DNA from: an uncultured Bacteroides sp.
Lineage (GTDB): Bacteria > Bacteroidota > Bacteroidia > Cytophagales > Cyclobacteriaceae
Assembly (NCBI GenBank): GCA_902168185.1
Contig: CABHOV010000029.1
Location: 124,001-188,000, forward strand
Direction: 5' to 3'
DNA length: 64,000 nucleotides
Shown in pieces: positions 8,284 to 18,900 of the stretch (the stretch's first letter is position 1; every line of letters starts with the position of its first letter). The notes under the pieces are model-generated. The model searched no databases, was not told where the DNA came from, and saw only the letters and a list, made by a program, of their open reading frames with translations. The translations under genes were made by a program, and so were the position numbers.

Positions 8284-11200
8284 ATGAGAGTCTTACTAGC
8301 CTGGTTACTTTTTGCTGCCCGATTGGCTATGGCCACCGATCCGGCACCTCCTGTAAAGTTTATTGAGAATAAGAATCAATGGCCTTCCTCCATTCAGTTT
8401 GCAACGCGGGTGCAGGGTGTTAACATGCAAGTTGAGCCCGGGCGCTTCGTATACTATTTTCTGGATGAACAAAAGATTCAGCAGATCCATGAACGCTCTC
8501 ATCATTCAAACCATAAGAATGAAGCCGATATTCTGGACGACCAGATTGAGGGGTATGCCGTGCATGTAAACTTTGCTGGCGCCAACCGGTCGGCTAAACC
8601 ACTTCCCTTTGGTAGATCATCTGAATACTATAACTATTTTATCGGAAGTGATTCATGTCACTGGGCATCGCGGGCGTATGCGTACGAGGGATTTATATAC
8701 CCTTCATTATATAGTGGTATAGATCTTGAAGTATACTCATCGGGAGAACACGTGAAGTACGATCTCATCGTTGCCCCCAATGCTGATCCAACACAGATCA
8801 TTGTAGAGTATAGCGGTGCAGCATCACTTCAACTTCGACAAGGCGATCTGCATGTATCGACACCTCTCGCTGATATTATCGAAAAAAAACCTGTGGCCTG
8901 GCAGCTTATAGACGGTCGTAAAGTTTTGGTGGAATGTGAATACCAGCTGGTACACAATATACTTTCCTTTCATTTTCCTGCCGGCTATGACCCGTGTTAT
9001 GAACTTACCATTGATCCGTTGCTGATCTTCTCAACCTATTCCGGCTCGGCTGCAGATAACTGGGGCAGCACAGCCACACCAGGAGAAAAAGGTAACCTGT
9101 ATTCTGCCGGTGTTACCAATCATTATGTCCAGGCAGTATATAGTGGGGTATATCCAGCCACAGCAGGAGCTTTTCAAACATCGTATGGAGGCTTGTATGA
9201 TATAGGTATATTGAAGTATGATTCAGCAGGAAGCAAGATGTTATATGCATCTTACCTGGGCGGCTCCCAGTCAGAATCACCGCATAGCCTGGTGATGAAT
9301 GTAAACGAAGAACTCATTGTGATGGGGACCACCAGCTCTTCAAATTTCCCAACAACGGCTACGGCGTTCGACAGATCGTACAATGGCGGTGATGGTGTGT
9401 CGCATGTGGTGACTTATAATACGGGCTCAGATATAGTCATCTCCCGTATCAGTAAAGATGGAAGTACATTGCTAGCATCAACATATATAGGCGGGACTAA
9501 GAACGATGGGTTGAATCCTGATGGCAGTGCCCTGACAAAAAATTATGGTGATGAACTTCGTGGAGATGTTATAACGGATGTACAAGGTAATATTTATGTG
9601 AGCTCGGTTACACTGTCAGATAATTTTCCGGAAGCGCTTAGTAAAGACAATACGTACAATGGAGGGTCAACGGATGCTATCGTGTTTAAGATGGATGCGA
9701 ATCTCAGTCAGTTGATGTTTTCCCTTTACTTGGGAGGTAGTGGTTCAGATGCTTCTCATACATTGAAACTCGATGCCAACAACGATATATTTGTTGCGGG
9801 TGGTACTACCAGTAGTGATTTTCCTGTCACCACACTTTCTTACCAGAAAACACTGGCGGGGGATGCTGACGGATGGATTGCGAAAGTTAGCAATACGGGC
9901 GATGCTATATATTATGCCACCTATACCGGCACATCCTCGTTCGATCAGATATACTTTCTGGATATGAATGAAGCCGGAGAGATATATGTATATGGACAGA
10001 CTTCCGGAAAGATGCCGATAACGCCTTCCAATGTATATCGCAATGCAAACAGTGGGCAGTTTATTCAGAAGTTTGATAATACGCTGAGGACCCTCAAATT
10101 TTCTACCGTGTTTGGATCAGGGCGCGGTACACCGGATATTTCTCCTACTGCGTTTTTGGTGAACGAATGCAATAATCTATATATGTCAGGTTGGGGAGGA
10201 ACCCTAAATAGAAGAATTTGGAAAGGAAGTGGTACAAGCGGTATGCGCGTTTCCGCGGATGCATTGCAATCTCAAACCACCGGCAATGACTTTTATTTCA
10301 TAGTGCTCACCGATGATGCTACTGAATTTTTGTACGGTACGTTTTTAGGAGGCGGTCAGTCGCAAACACATGTGGACGGTGGTACAAGTCGTTTTGATAA
10401 AAACGGAATTGTATACCATGCTGTATGTTCAGGATGCCGTGGGCCATTTTCTGATTTCCCTACAACACCCGGTGCATGGTCGCGCACAAACCGAAGTCGG
10501 AATTGTAATAACCTCGCTTTCAAATTCGATCTTTCATCACTGAAGGCACGGCTGCAAACAAACTCGGTAACACTTGATATGCCGGGCCTCAACAAAGTTT
10601 GCATGCCTGATAAAATTGTATTCCAGAATTTCAGTACCGGAGGTGAGACGTTTGAATGGAGGTTGGGCGATGGCACCGTAATTGCCAAGACGGACAAGTC
10701 CATGATTATACATCAGTATAAAGCGATCGGAAGATATACCGTATGGCTGAAAGCCATTGACCCGGGAACATGTAAAGTAAAAGATTCAGTCTCTACCATT
10801 GTAGATATATTCAATGCAGAAGCAACCATTCAAGGTGATGACGAATTATGCATGGGCAACGAATATACGCTGAAGGCGAGCGGTGGTGCTATATATTCCT
10901 GGGCCAGTGCCGATGGCTTGTTTAAATCCAACGCTGCTAACCCGGTAGTAAAGCCGACCGATACCACCACGTACTATATAACCGTTACCGAAGCGAGTGG
11001 TTGTATTCATAGAGATACCATTCAGTTAAGTGTAATTCCGGTAGTGACGCCAGAGTTTGAAATGCAACGTCAGGAAAATTGTTTCACCTTGCCCGCTATA
11101 CATGTGCGCAGTTTGACGGATAGCCTGGAAGTAACGGACCGTATATTTTTTGATTTCGGAGATGGCACTACTTCGGATGAACCCGAAACCGATCATGAGT

Positions 11201-11580
11201 ATAGAGACGATGGTACGTATCCGGTAAAGTTGGTGGCTGTGAGAACCATTGGCAATAGTGTATGTATCACGGAGAATATACAGCCTATACCGGTATACAC
11301 ACTGAAAATCCCGAACGTGATCACACCAGGCAATGGCGATGATTTGAATCAGGCATTGTTTGTTCAATATGGAAAAGTAAAAGGAGAAACGCCTTCCGAC
11401 TTTGGATTCACAACGGCACTGGTAGTGTACAATCGGTGGGGTAAGAAGGTATATGAAGCTGCTGACTATAAAAACGACTGGACGGCTGACGGCCTTGCAT
11501 CAGGTGTTTATTTTTTCGAGGTCACGGTTCAGAACCACGCTACCTGCAAGAGCTGGGTGCAGGTAATCAAGGGTGATTAA
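8284..11580 (+). CDS. SBBP-repeat, PKD and gliding-motility C-terminal-domain protein (type IX cargo)
   Basis: 1098 residues. After a signal peptide comes the FIENKNQWP block that opens many Bacteroidota surface proteins (residues ~25-230). A beta-propeller-like region of SBBP repeats follows (~240-640, recurring GGSGSDAS, YLGG, D-GNIYV elements). Next are a PKD-like domain (~765-840, FEWRLGDGT), an Ig-like segment (~845-920), a second PKD (~940-1000, FFDFGDGTTSDEP) and a C-terminal domain. The end (NVITPGNGDDLNQ, VYNRWGKKVYE, LASGVYFFEV) is the gliding-motility-associated type B sorting domain. Such domains route proteins through the type IX secretion system to the cell surface. Its ligand is unknown. 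Confidence 0.88.
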   Translation: MRVLLAWLLFAARLAMATDPAPPVKFIENKNQWPSSIQFATRVQGVNMQVEPGRFVYYFLDEQKIQQIHERSHHSNHKNEADILDDQIEGYAVHVNFAGANRSAKPLPFGRSSEYYNYFIGSDSCHWASRAYAYEGFIYPSLYSGIDLEVYSSGEHVKYDLIVAPNADPTQIIVEYSGAASLQLRQGDLHVSTPLADIIEKKPVAWQLIDGRKVLVECEYQLVHNILSFHFPAGYDPCYELTIDPLLIFSTYSGSAADNWGSTATPGEKGNLYSAGVTNHYVQAVYSGVYPATAGAFQTSYGGLYDIGILKYDSAGSKMLYASYLGGSQSESPHSLVMNVNEELIVMGTTSSSNFPTTATAFDRSYNGGDGVSHVVTYNTGSDIVISRISKDGSTLLASTYIGGTKNDGLNPDGSALTKNYGDELRGDVITDVQGNIYVSSVTLSDNFPEALSKDNTYNGGSTDAIVFKMDANLSQLMFSLYLGGSGSDASHTLKLDANNDIFVAGGTTSSDFPVTTLSYQKTLAGDADGWIAKVSNTGDAIYYATYTGTSSFDQIYFLDMNEAGEIYVYGQTSGKMPITPSNVYRNANSGQFIQKFDNTLRTLKFSTVFGSGRGTPDISPTAFLVNECNNLYMSGWGGTLNRRIWKGSGTSGMRVSADALQSQTTGNDFYFIVLTDDATEFLYGTFLGGGQSQTHVDGGTSRFDKNGIVYHAVCSGCRGPFSDFPTTPGAWSRTNRSRNCNNLAFKFDLSSLKARLQTNSVTLDMPGLNKVCMPDKIVFQNFSTGGETFEWRLGDGTVIAKTDKSMIIHQYKAIGRYTVWLKAIDPGTCKVKDSVSTIVDIFNAEATIQGDDELCMGNEYTLKASGGAIYSWASADGLFKSNAANPVVKPTDTTTYYITVTEASGCIHRDTIQLSVIPVVTPEFEMQRQENCFTLPAIHVRSLTDSLEVTDRIFFDFGDGTTSDEPETDHEYRDDGTYPVKLVAVRTIGNSVCITENIQPIPVYTLKIPNVITPGNGDDLNQALFVQYGKVKGETPSDFGFTTALVVYNRWGKKVYEAADYKNDWTADGLASGVYFFEVTVQNHATCKSWVQVIKGD

Positions 11581-11686
11581 ATTTTTCACCGCTACAGGTG
11601 GTAGACTATATATTTCTTTTGTGACGAAATTTATCGGGCTGGTTTAGATTTCGCGTGCTATCTTGCTTTCGAATTAGAGTATACAA

Positions 11687-12532
11687 ATGGATATCCGCGC
11701 GATCTGTACCGATATTGATGGTACGTTACTGGACAATAGGAGAGAGCTTTCTACCCGAACTATTCAGGCAATCAAAAGTATAAAAGACAAAATGCCAGTG
11801 ATCCTGGCATCTTCACGTATGCCCAGCGCCATGCGCCATCTCCAGCGCGAACTTGATATATTGGATCATCCACTCATTTGTTATAATGGCGGGTATATCA
11901 TTCGTTATAAAGCTGATGGAGTAACACCAGACGTACTTGATTCCGTTACTATACCAGTCCCGGTTTGTGAAGCAATTCTACAACAGGTCAATGTAAAAAC
12001 TACGCATGTGAGTCTATATACGGAAGATCACTGGTATGCACCGCAGGTTGATCATTGGACTGAACGCGAAGCACGTGTTACAAAAGTTTTGCCTCAGATC
12101 GCCTCGTGGCAGGAAGTTTTATCACGCTGGCAGAATGAAGGGCTCGGGGCGCACAAAGTAATGTGCATGGGCCCGGAAGAAGATATGAATGCTTTGGAGT
12201 CTGCTTTGAATGAAGCGCTTTCAGAAAAGATCCATATATACCGTTCCAAATCAACCTATATAGAAATCGCACCACGGTCGATTTCAAAAGCATCAGCATT
12301 GATACAAGTACTGCAGGTATACTATAAACTTGATATACTACAGGCGATGGCTTTCGGTGATAATTATAACGACATCGATATGCTGCAATCTGCAGGCTAT
12401 GGCGTTGCGGTCGCAAATGCACGCGAAGAAGTGAAGGCCGTGGTGCGCTACACCACAGCGTCAAATATAGAAGATGGAGTCGCGGCTATACTTGAGAAAT
12501 ATATTATTTCAGCTTCTCAAAGTACTTTTTAG
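11687..12532 (+). CDS. Cof-type HAD-IIB phosphatase
   Basis: 281 residues. The HAD nucleophile motif CTDIDGTLLD (Asp9, Asp11) is at the N-terminus, SSRMPS holds the second motif, and FGDNYNDIDML the fourth. The cap between residues ~85 and 190 is of the IIB type, as in YidA/Cof sugar-phosphate phosphatases. It is cytosolic and probably dephosphorylates a small sugar or cofactor phosphate; the substrate is not predictable. Its last 29 bp overlap the 3' end of the converging AGCS gene. Confidence 0.85.
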   Translation: MDIRAICTDIDGTLLDNRRELSTRTIQAIKSIKDKMPVILASSRMPSAMRHLQRELDILDHPLICYNGGYIIRYKADGVTPDVLDSVTIPVPVCEAILQQVNVKTTHVSLYTEDHWYAPQVDHWTEREARVTKVLPQIASWQEVLSRWQNEGLGAHKVMCMGPEEDMNALESALNEALSEKIHIYRSKSTYIEIAPRSISKASALIQVLQVYYKLDILQAMAFGDNYNDIDMLQSAGYGVAVANAREEVKAVVRYTTASNIEDGVAAILEKYIISASQSTF

Positions 12533-13892
12533 ATTCACGTTTCACATGCGAGGCTAACGCAAATCCTGAAAGCATTGTTGGAATCGCCATCAATGCGAAA
12601 GATATATCTATAATGTTGAGCACGAGATCCATCGAAACCACAGCACCCACTACAATCATCGACAGGTAGAAGTAATCATACCACCGGCTTCGTTCTTCAC
12701 CAATCAAATAGGAGAGCGCCTTTCTTCCGTAATAGCTATAGGAAAATAATGCGCTGATCGCAAACACAAATGTGCAGAGCAGTAATATATAGTCACCTGA
12801 AGGCATTGCAGCGCGATATGCGAGCGATGTAAGTGTAATGCCGGTGACATTTTTCGTTTGCCATACACCGGTCACTAAAATTGCAAAGGCCGTAAGCGAG
12901 CATGATATCAGCGTGTCGATTACCGGGCTCAACATCGAGATCAATCCCTCCCGTACCGGTTCTGTGCTGATCGAAGCTCCCATTGCCATAGGCGCAGTAC
13001 CAATGCCGGCTTCATTCGAGAAAGTTGCTCTGCGAACACCCAGCATAATGATACCACCGAGCACACCTCCTAAAAAAGGATCACCATGATAATGTTCTGC
13101 TGCAAATGCATCTGTAAAAACAAGCTTGATATAGTATGGAACCTGGTCGGCATACGCAATAAGAATAACCGCTACAGAAATGAAGTGCAGAATGATCATC
13201 AGCGGTACAAGCCTTCCAGCCCAACTCCCGATGCGTTGTATGCCTCCTATAATCACAACCGATACCAGTATAGTAATAAATATACCGATGATGAACTTTT
13301 GAATGCTGATGGGAGTACTGCCGATCATATACATTTGCTCTTTTATACCCATTGGTTTCAATCCAATGTCTATAATCGCTTGTGTAAGCTGATTAGCCTG
13401 AAAGATTGGAAGCATACCCACCAGGCTACACAAACAAAAAAGTGTAGCCAGTGGCTGCCAGTTTTTTCCGAGCGCTTCGCGGATCACATACATTGGGCCG
13501 CCTTGTAATTCGCCTGTTGAATCTTTACCGCGATACATACTCGCGAGTGTACTGGTAAAGTAATTCGTGGACATACCGATGAAAGATGTAACCCACATCC
13601 AGAACAATGCACCCGGACCACCCATCGCTATAGCGGCTGCTACACCTGATAAATTACCCATACCAACCGTGGAAGCCAGTGCCGTTGATAATGCTTTATA
13701 GGGGCTGATCTGCCCTGGAGCGTTAACGTCATGATACTTGCCCATCAATACATGAATGGCATGTATGAAGTATTTATACTGAACAAAGCCGGAGTATATC
13801 AGAAAGAAAAGTCCACCACCGATAATAAGAAATAAAACAGGCCACCAGGTATAGGAAGCAATGTCGGCTAAAAGTTGATTGAAATCTTGCAA
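12504..13892 (-). CDS. Alanine/sodium symporter family (AGCS) amino-acid carrier
   Basis: 462 residues, about ten to eleven membrane segments. The AGCS signature region is intact: GQISPYKALSTALASTVGMG near residues 60-80, then GGPGALFWMW and ELQGGPMYVI, and FSNEAGIGTAPMAMG near 290. Members bring alanine or glycine into the cell with sodium ions. Transcribed alone; its 3' end overlaps the HAD gene on the opposite strand by 29 bp. Confidence 0.88.
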   Translation of the reverse strand: MQDFNQLLADIASYTWWPVLFLIIGGGLFFLIYSGFVQYKYFIHAIHVLMGKYHDVNAPGQISPYKALSTALASTVGMGNLSGVAAAIAMGGPGALFWMWVTSFIGMSTNYFTSTLASMYRGKDSTGELQGGPMYVIREALGKNWQPLATLFCLCSLVGMLPIFQANQLTQAIIDIGLKPMGIKEQMYMIGSTPISIQKFIIGIFITILVSVVIIGGIQRIGSWAGRLVPLMIILHFISVAVILIAYADQVPYYIKLVFTDAFAAEHYHGDPFLGGVLGGIIMLGVRRATFSNEAGIGTAPMAMGASISTEPVREGLISMLSPVIDTLISCSLTAFAILVTGVWQTKNVTGITLTSLAYRAAMPSGDYILLLCTFVFAISALFSYSYYGRKALSYLIGEERSRWYDYFYLSMIVVGAVVSMDLVLNIIDISFALMAIPTMLSGFALASHVKRESKKYFEKLK

Positions 13893-14344
13893 AGGATATC
13901 GCGTTAATTCAGAAAGATAGGAAATTATAGTTTACCCGTTTAAACGTTGTGAAGAAGGGTGAAATTATCCTTTTAACACTTCACAACAAGCGTCCATGTT
14001 TTTCAAAAAAATGTTCAACATCGAGAATGGAGTTATAATTTTTTTCACGGGGCGACCCCACGAAAATGTGGCTTCAGAGTTTTTAAAGCGGGTTGAACCA
14101 AAAGAGTGACAAATTTTTATGCCGACAATGTATCCCAAATCGTGGTGTATGCGTACACACGCCATGATCTTACTTTCTGATATTCCTGGTGCAACCACAA
14201 GTGTATTCGCATAAACCAACGTATGCGTACAAAGATGTGTCAATAGGTCTGTTGCCAGACAATATTCTGCGATCATGAATAGTATTTTAAATGTAGCGGA
14301 CGTTGAGCGGGTCTGATAATTATCAACAAAACACTTATAAGCGT
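13893..14344. other. Divergent intergenic region, about 450 bp
   Basis: This region separates the AGCS gene (minus) from the two-PAS kinase (plus). It holds an 11-bp direct repeat GTATGCGTACA at 14147-14157 and 14221-14231, 74 bp apart, possibly a regulator site. A minus-strand frame (13965-14273 or to 14351) is open for about 100-128 residues but is Cys-rich, matches nothing I know and covers the likely promoter. I do not call it a gene. Confidence 0.5.
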
Positions 14345-15841
14345 ATGACAATGCTTGAACATGCAGAGATAAGCGTGTGGCAGGATATTTTTACTTCGAT
14401 CATTGAAGATGCTGACTCAAATATTTTATTGCTGGATGAAGATTTCAATATCATCAATCTCAACTCAGGTTTCTACTGGATCTTTATAGAGACCTATGGT
14501 ATAGAGTTGAAGAAGAGTACATCAATCATAGAATCTATGCAACGGGTAAATATAGAGCTTACCCAGGAATGGAAAAGTCGCTGCATGGTAGCGTTGAGTG
14601 GTACTGCTATTAAAGTAGAAGATGTTTTTGAAATAGATGGACGCAATTACTACTGGGAGATACATTTCAAATCCAGTACACGTCCGGATGGGTCACAAAT
14701 TATATCGGTATTCAGTCGCGATATAACGGTTCGTAAAGCGTATCAGAAAAAGATCATCGAGAACGAAGCGAACCTTCGGTCGATTCTAAATACAATTGAA
14801 GACAGCATCTGGTTAGTGAACACCGATTTTGAACTGATCGACTTCAATAAAGAATTCTTTAAGAAATATAAACAAGCTTATGGCGTTAGGTTGCTGAGAG
14901 GCGCCAGTATACTGGAATTGATACCGGATGAATTGCCGGAATTGCGCGAAATGTGGCGCAGTCGTTATGAAAGTGGATTGAAAGGAAGACCTGGTAAATA
15001 TTACGATACATACCAGATAGAAAAGGATACTAGAACTTTTGAAATAAAAACTTATCCTATAGTGGAGAACGGAACAGTAACAGGTTTAACAATGTACTCA
15101 CGCGACATTACAAACCAGACGCGCACAGAAGATCTTTTAAAAAGACAAAATGAAGAGCTCATCAAGATTAACTCTGAACTTGATCGTTTTGTATATAGTG
15201 CCTCGCATGATCTTCGGGCACCCCTTATGTCTGTAAAGGGTTTACTCAATATGATCAAGCTCGATCCTGAAAAGAAAAATGCAGATCAGTATCTGGCGTT
15301 GATCGAAAAAAGCGTTAACAAGCTCGATCATTTTATTTCCGATATCATTCATTACTCGCGTAACGCGCGCATGGATGTTATGCAAAAGGAAATAGACTTT
15401 AATGAATTGCTCCAGGAGTCTATCGATACATTAAAGTATATGGAGGGTGCCGACAAGGTGCAAAGTATACGCAACATTACCGTGACAGCGCCATTCTGTT
15501 CAGACTATAGCAGGCTGCTGATGGTGTTTAATAATATCATATCGAATGCTGTTCTCTATCGGGACACGCGCAAGGAGGATTCATATCTGAAAATAGATAT
15601 ACAGGTAGACGCTGCCAAAGCAACACTTCGTTTTTCCGATAACGGTATTGGTATTCCCGAGGAATATGTAGACAAGATCTTCAAAATGTTTTTCCGTGCC
15701 AATGCGGATAGCAAAGGTTCAGGGCTTGGACTATATATCGTAAAGGGTGTACTGGAAAAACTGGAGGGAACTGTAAGCGTACAATCAAAAGTAGGGCAGG
15801 GTACTACCTTTGTGATTGAGGTTCCCAATCTGTGTGTATAA
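14345..15841 (+). CDS. PAS-PAS sensor histidine kinase
   Basis: 498 residues from ATG 14345; a TTG 42 bp upstream in frame is possible but less likely. Two PAS domains (~10-135 and ~140-265, each beginning around S-I-L-x-x-x-x-x-I-W/L-L-x-D) are followed by a HisKA domain with H-box SASHDLRAPL (His288) and a HATPase domain with FSDNGIGIP and GSGLGLYIVKG. No membrane segment is seen, so the sensor is cytosolic. No response regulator sits next to it. It starts a same-strand signalling run up to 26.7 kb; the PAS domains resemble those of the next kinase, which suggests a shared origin. Confidence 0.87.
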   Translation: MTMLEHAEISVWQDIFTSIIEDADSNILLLDEDFNIINLNSGFYWIFIETYGIELKKSTSIIESMQRVNIELTQEWKSRCMVALSGTAIKVEDVFEIDGRNYYWEIHFKSSTRPDGSQIISVFSRDITVRKAYQKKIIENEANLRSILNTIEDSIWLVNTDFELIDFNKEFFKKYKQAYGVRLLRGASILELIPDELPELREMWRSRYESGLKGRPGKYYDTYQIEKDTRTFEIKTYPIVENGTVTGLTMYSRDITNQTRTEDLLKRQNEELIKINSELDRFVYSASHDLRAPLMSVKGLLNMIKLDPEKKNADQYLALIEKSVNKLDHFISDIIHYSRNARMDVMQKEIDFNELLQESIDTLKYMEGADKVQSIRNITVTAPFCSDYSRLLMVFNNIISNAVLYRDTRKEDSYLKIDIQVDAAKATLRFSDNGIGIPEEYVDKIFKMFFRANADSKGSGLGLYIVKGVLEKLEGTVSVQSKVGQGTTFVIEVPNLCV

Positions 15842-15986
15842 CATAGGGAGATCCTTTATTTAGCAAGCTCTTTCGTTATTTCGTTGAGGTTTCGCAGTAC
15901 ATGGCGTAAGCGATGATTTGATCGCTGAATATTCCTTGTCAAATCCCGCCTGTCCCTTAACTTTAACTATTATAAAGTAAGGGCGA

Positions 15987-18900
15987 TTGAATAACATCAC
16001 TGATAAAGATTTTCATACACTTCCCGACCCGGAATTGTTTTCGGCTATCCTCGATACCATGGGGGAAGCGATCTGGGTTATTGATTTCAACAAGCATCAT
16101 CTATACTGGTTTGCATCCGCTTCCAACCAATCCAAGTATGGCATTCCTTCCGGTACCGTGCCGGACGACTTCTGGAAAAACAACCTTCATCCGGAAGATC
16201 GCGATCGTGCTGTAAGCGGGTTTGAAAAATCGCTGCATAATCCTGCGGTATATTTCTATACACATGAGTATCGTTTCCATGGCGCCAACCGCGAGGTATA
16301 TTTCATTCATGATACAATACGTTTTTTGCGAAACGATCAAGGCGAAGTAACACGTGCTATAGGCTCATGGCGTGATACAACGAACGCGCGTCTTCGTGAT
16401 CAAAAACTGGAAGAGCTTGTTATCAAGCTGGAAGATGAACGGAACCGTTTTAAAAAAATTGCTGAGCTGTCCAATGCTGCAATGTGGGAAGTGGATTTTT
16501 TGAATGATCGATTGTATTGGAGTGCCGGAAATACAACACTGGAAGAATTCGGTTTTAACGACCCTGATTATACTTTACAGGATTGGATAAACGCTATACA
16601 TGAAGACGACCGTGAGCGCGTAGCCAAGAATTTCGAACGCGCTGCTGCTACAGAGGAAAATTTTTTTGATACATATCGGTTTTATAGAAAAGACGGATCG
16701 ACCGTTTGCGTAATCGATCAGGGTACATTTGATCGTGACAATACGGGTAAAGCTATACGGGCTGTGGGAAGCTGGATTGATATAACCAGAGAACGTAATC
16801 GCGAAGAAGTATTGGAACGATCGCTGGAACAACAGCGCACACTGAACCAGGTATTGCGCGTGCGTGAAGAGGAACTCGCAACAACTGAAGAAGAACTCAG
16901 GCGAAGTAATGATCAACTCTCACACCATGTGCAGCAACTTTCAGAGCGGGAGTTTATACTCGATCAATCGCAGAAGCTAGCCCGCATTGGCAGTTGGGAA
17001 TACGATCCGGAAAAAAAGACAATGTTTTGGTCTAACGAGATGTATAATATATTCGGTGTAGACCAGACTTTTAATACGAACGATCTTCGTGTGATTGAAG
17101 ACCTCTTTGACACACCCGGGCGTGAGTTATTAAAGGAGGCGTTTCACCGGATGGAATTACAGCATGATGTTCCGTTTGATATAGCCGGAAGTATATCTAC
17201 ACCGCTCGGGTATAAAAAATGGGTGCGGATTACAGCGTATCCCGTGCTGCATCGAAATATAGCACACCGTATGGTGGGGCTGGTCTTTGATATCACCTAT
17301 CTGAAGGAAGCCGAAGAACGGATGAAGACCAGTGAGCAGAAATTCTCACGCGCCTTTCACAGCAACCCCGACCTGATGACCATCGTCCGCGAAAGCGACC
17401 TGATGATTGCCGATGTAAATGAACGCATTGAATCTGTTCTGGGCTATAAGCGACATGAAGTCATTGGGAAAAAAGCCAGTGATATAGGGTTCTTTGTTCG
17501 CAATGAAGACCGTATTAATTTCTTCGAGCGCTACCGGCAGAATAAAGTGGTGGAGATCGAGTGTCCGTGGCTGCGCAAGGATGGCAGCGTAATTTTTGTC
17601 ATCATCTCAAGTAATCGACTCGAAATTGAAGGTATACCGTATATCCTGTCCGTTGTACGCGATGTTTCAGAGCGGAGAAATGCCGAAGAGCGCTTTCGTA
17701 AATCATTCGATTTGAATCCTGATCTGATGCTCATCTTCCGCGAACGCGATCTGGTTTTGGTTGAAGTAAATGAGAAGTTACAATCCCTGGCTGGCTTTAC
17801 GCGTCAGGATGTTATTGGTAAATCATCGAAGCACTTTAACCTCTGGGCAATACAGGAAGACCGCGATAAATACTTTAAGACGCTGTCCGTACAAGATACG
17901 GTTTCCATTGACTCTGTTTTCCTTCGTAAAAACGGTACACACTTTCTCGGTACTATATCTGCACAACGTATCCAGTTGCATGGTGAAAATCATTTGCTCG
18001 TAATTGTGCGTGATACCACGGAGAAAAAGATCATCGAACAAAACCTGGTGAAGAGCGAGGCCAACCTCCAATCCATTTTAAACCATACCGAATACTTCAT
18101 CTGGTCAGTAGATATCCGCTATAAATTGCTTCGATTCAACAGTCGCTTTGCGGGGTACTTTAAACGTTTTCAGAAGACGGATCTTTTTATAGGCATGCCT
18201 ATTCTCGATTTCATAAACCCCGCATCGTTCAGTAATTTCTGGCGGAGTAAATATGAAATTGTAAAGGGTGGCAGCACCGAAGAATTTGATATTGAAGCAA
18301 ACGATCATATATACCATTGTGTACTGCACCCGATTTTTGTGGAAGGGGAGATCAGCGGTATAACGGCTTACATGAATGATATCACCAGCAAGCGGCAGGC
18401 AGAAGAGCGATTGATGTTGAGTGAAGCGAACCTGCATGCTACCGTTAACAATACAAAATTTTTGGTGTGGGCTGTTGACCACCATCATCGGCTTATTATT
18501 TGCAATCAAACGTTCAAAGACTTTATAAAGCAAAACTATGGCATTGATATAGTATATGGTCAATCCATTGTTCCGGAAAACTCAGATCGACCCGATGCCA
18601 TCAGACTTCGCGAAGCATGGAAAGAACGGTATAGCCGCGCTTGTGCAGGAGAGTCCTACGAATTCCAGGAGCAGCAAAACAACCTATATTTCAAATACTC
18701 AATCAGTCCGATCAGAGGGAAAGAGAGTATCACCGGTGTAACGGTTTTTGCAGAAGACATCACTGAACAAAAACTGGCTGAAGATAAAATCCGTGAGAAT
18801 GAAACGAAGCTCAATGCGATTATCAACAACACGGATCTAAGTATATGGTCGGTAGATATGGACTATCGCATCACCGCCATTAATGAAGTGTTTGTCGAAA

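Noticed and set aside
8065..8287. Short plus-strand frames before the type IX cargo gene
   Set aside because: No start context and no family; they probably lie in the promoter and leader of 8284.
13965..14351. Open minus-strand frame of 128 codons upstream of the two-PAS kinase
   Set aside because: No recognisable domain, unusual Cys content, and it covers the likely kinase promoter; kept only as a note in the intergenic entry.
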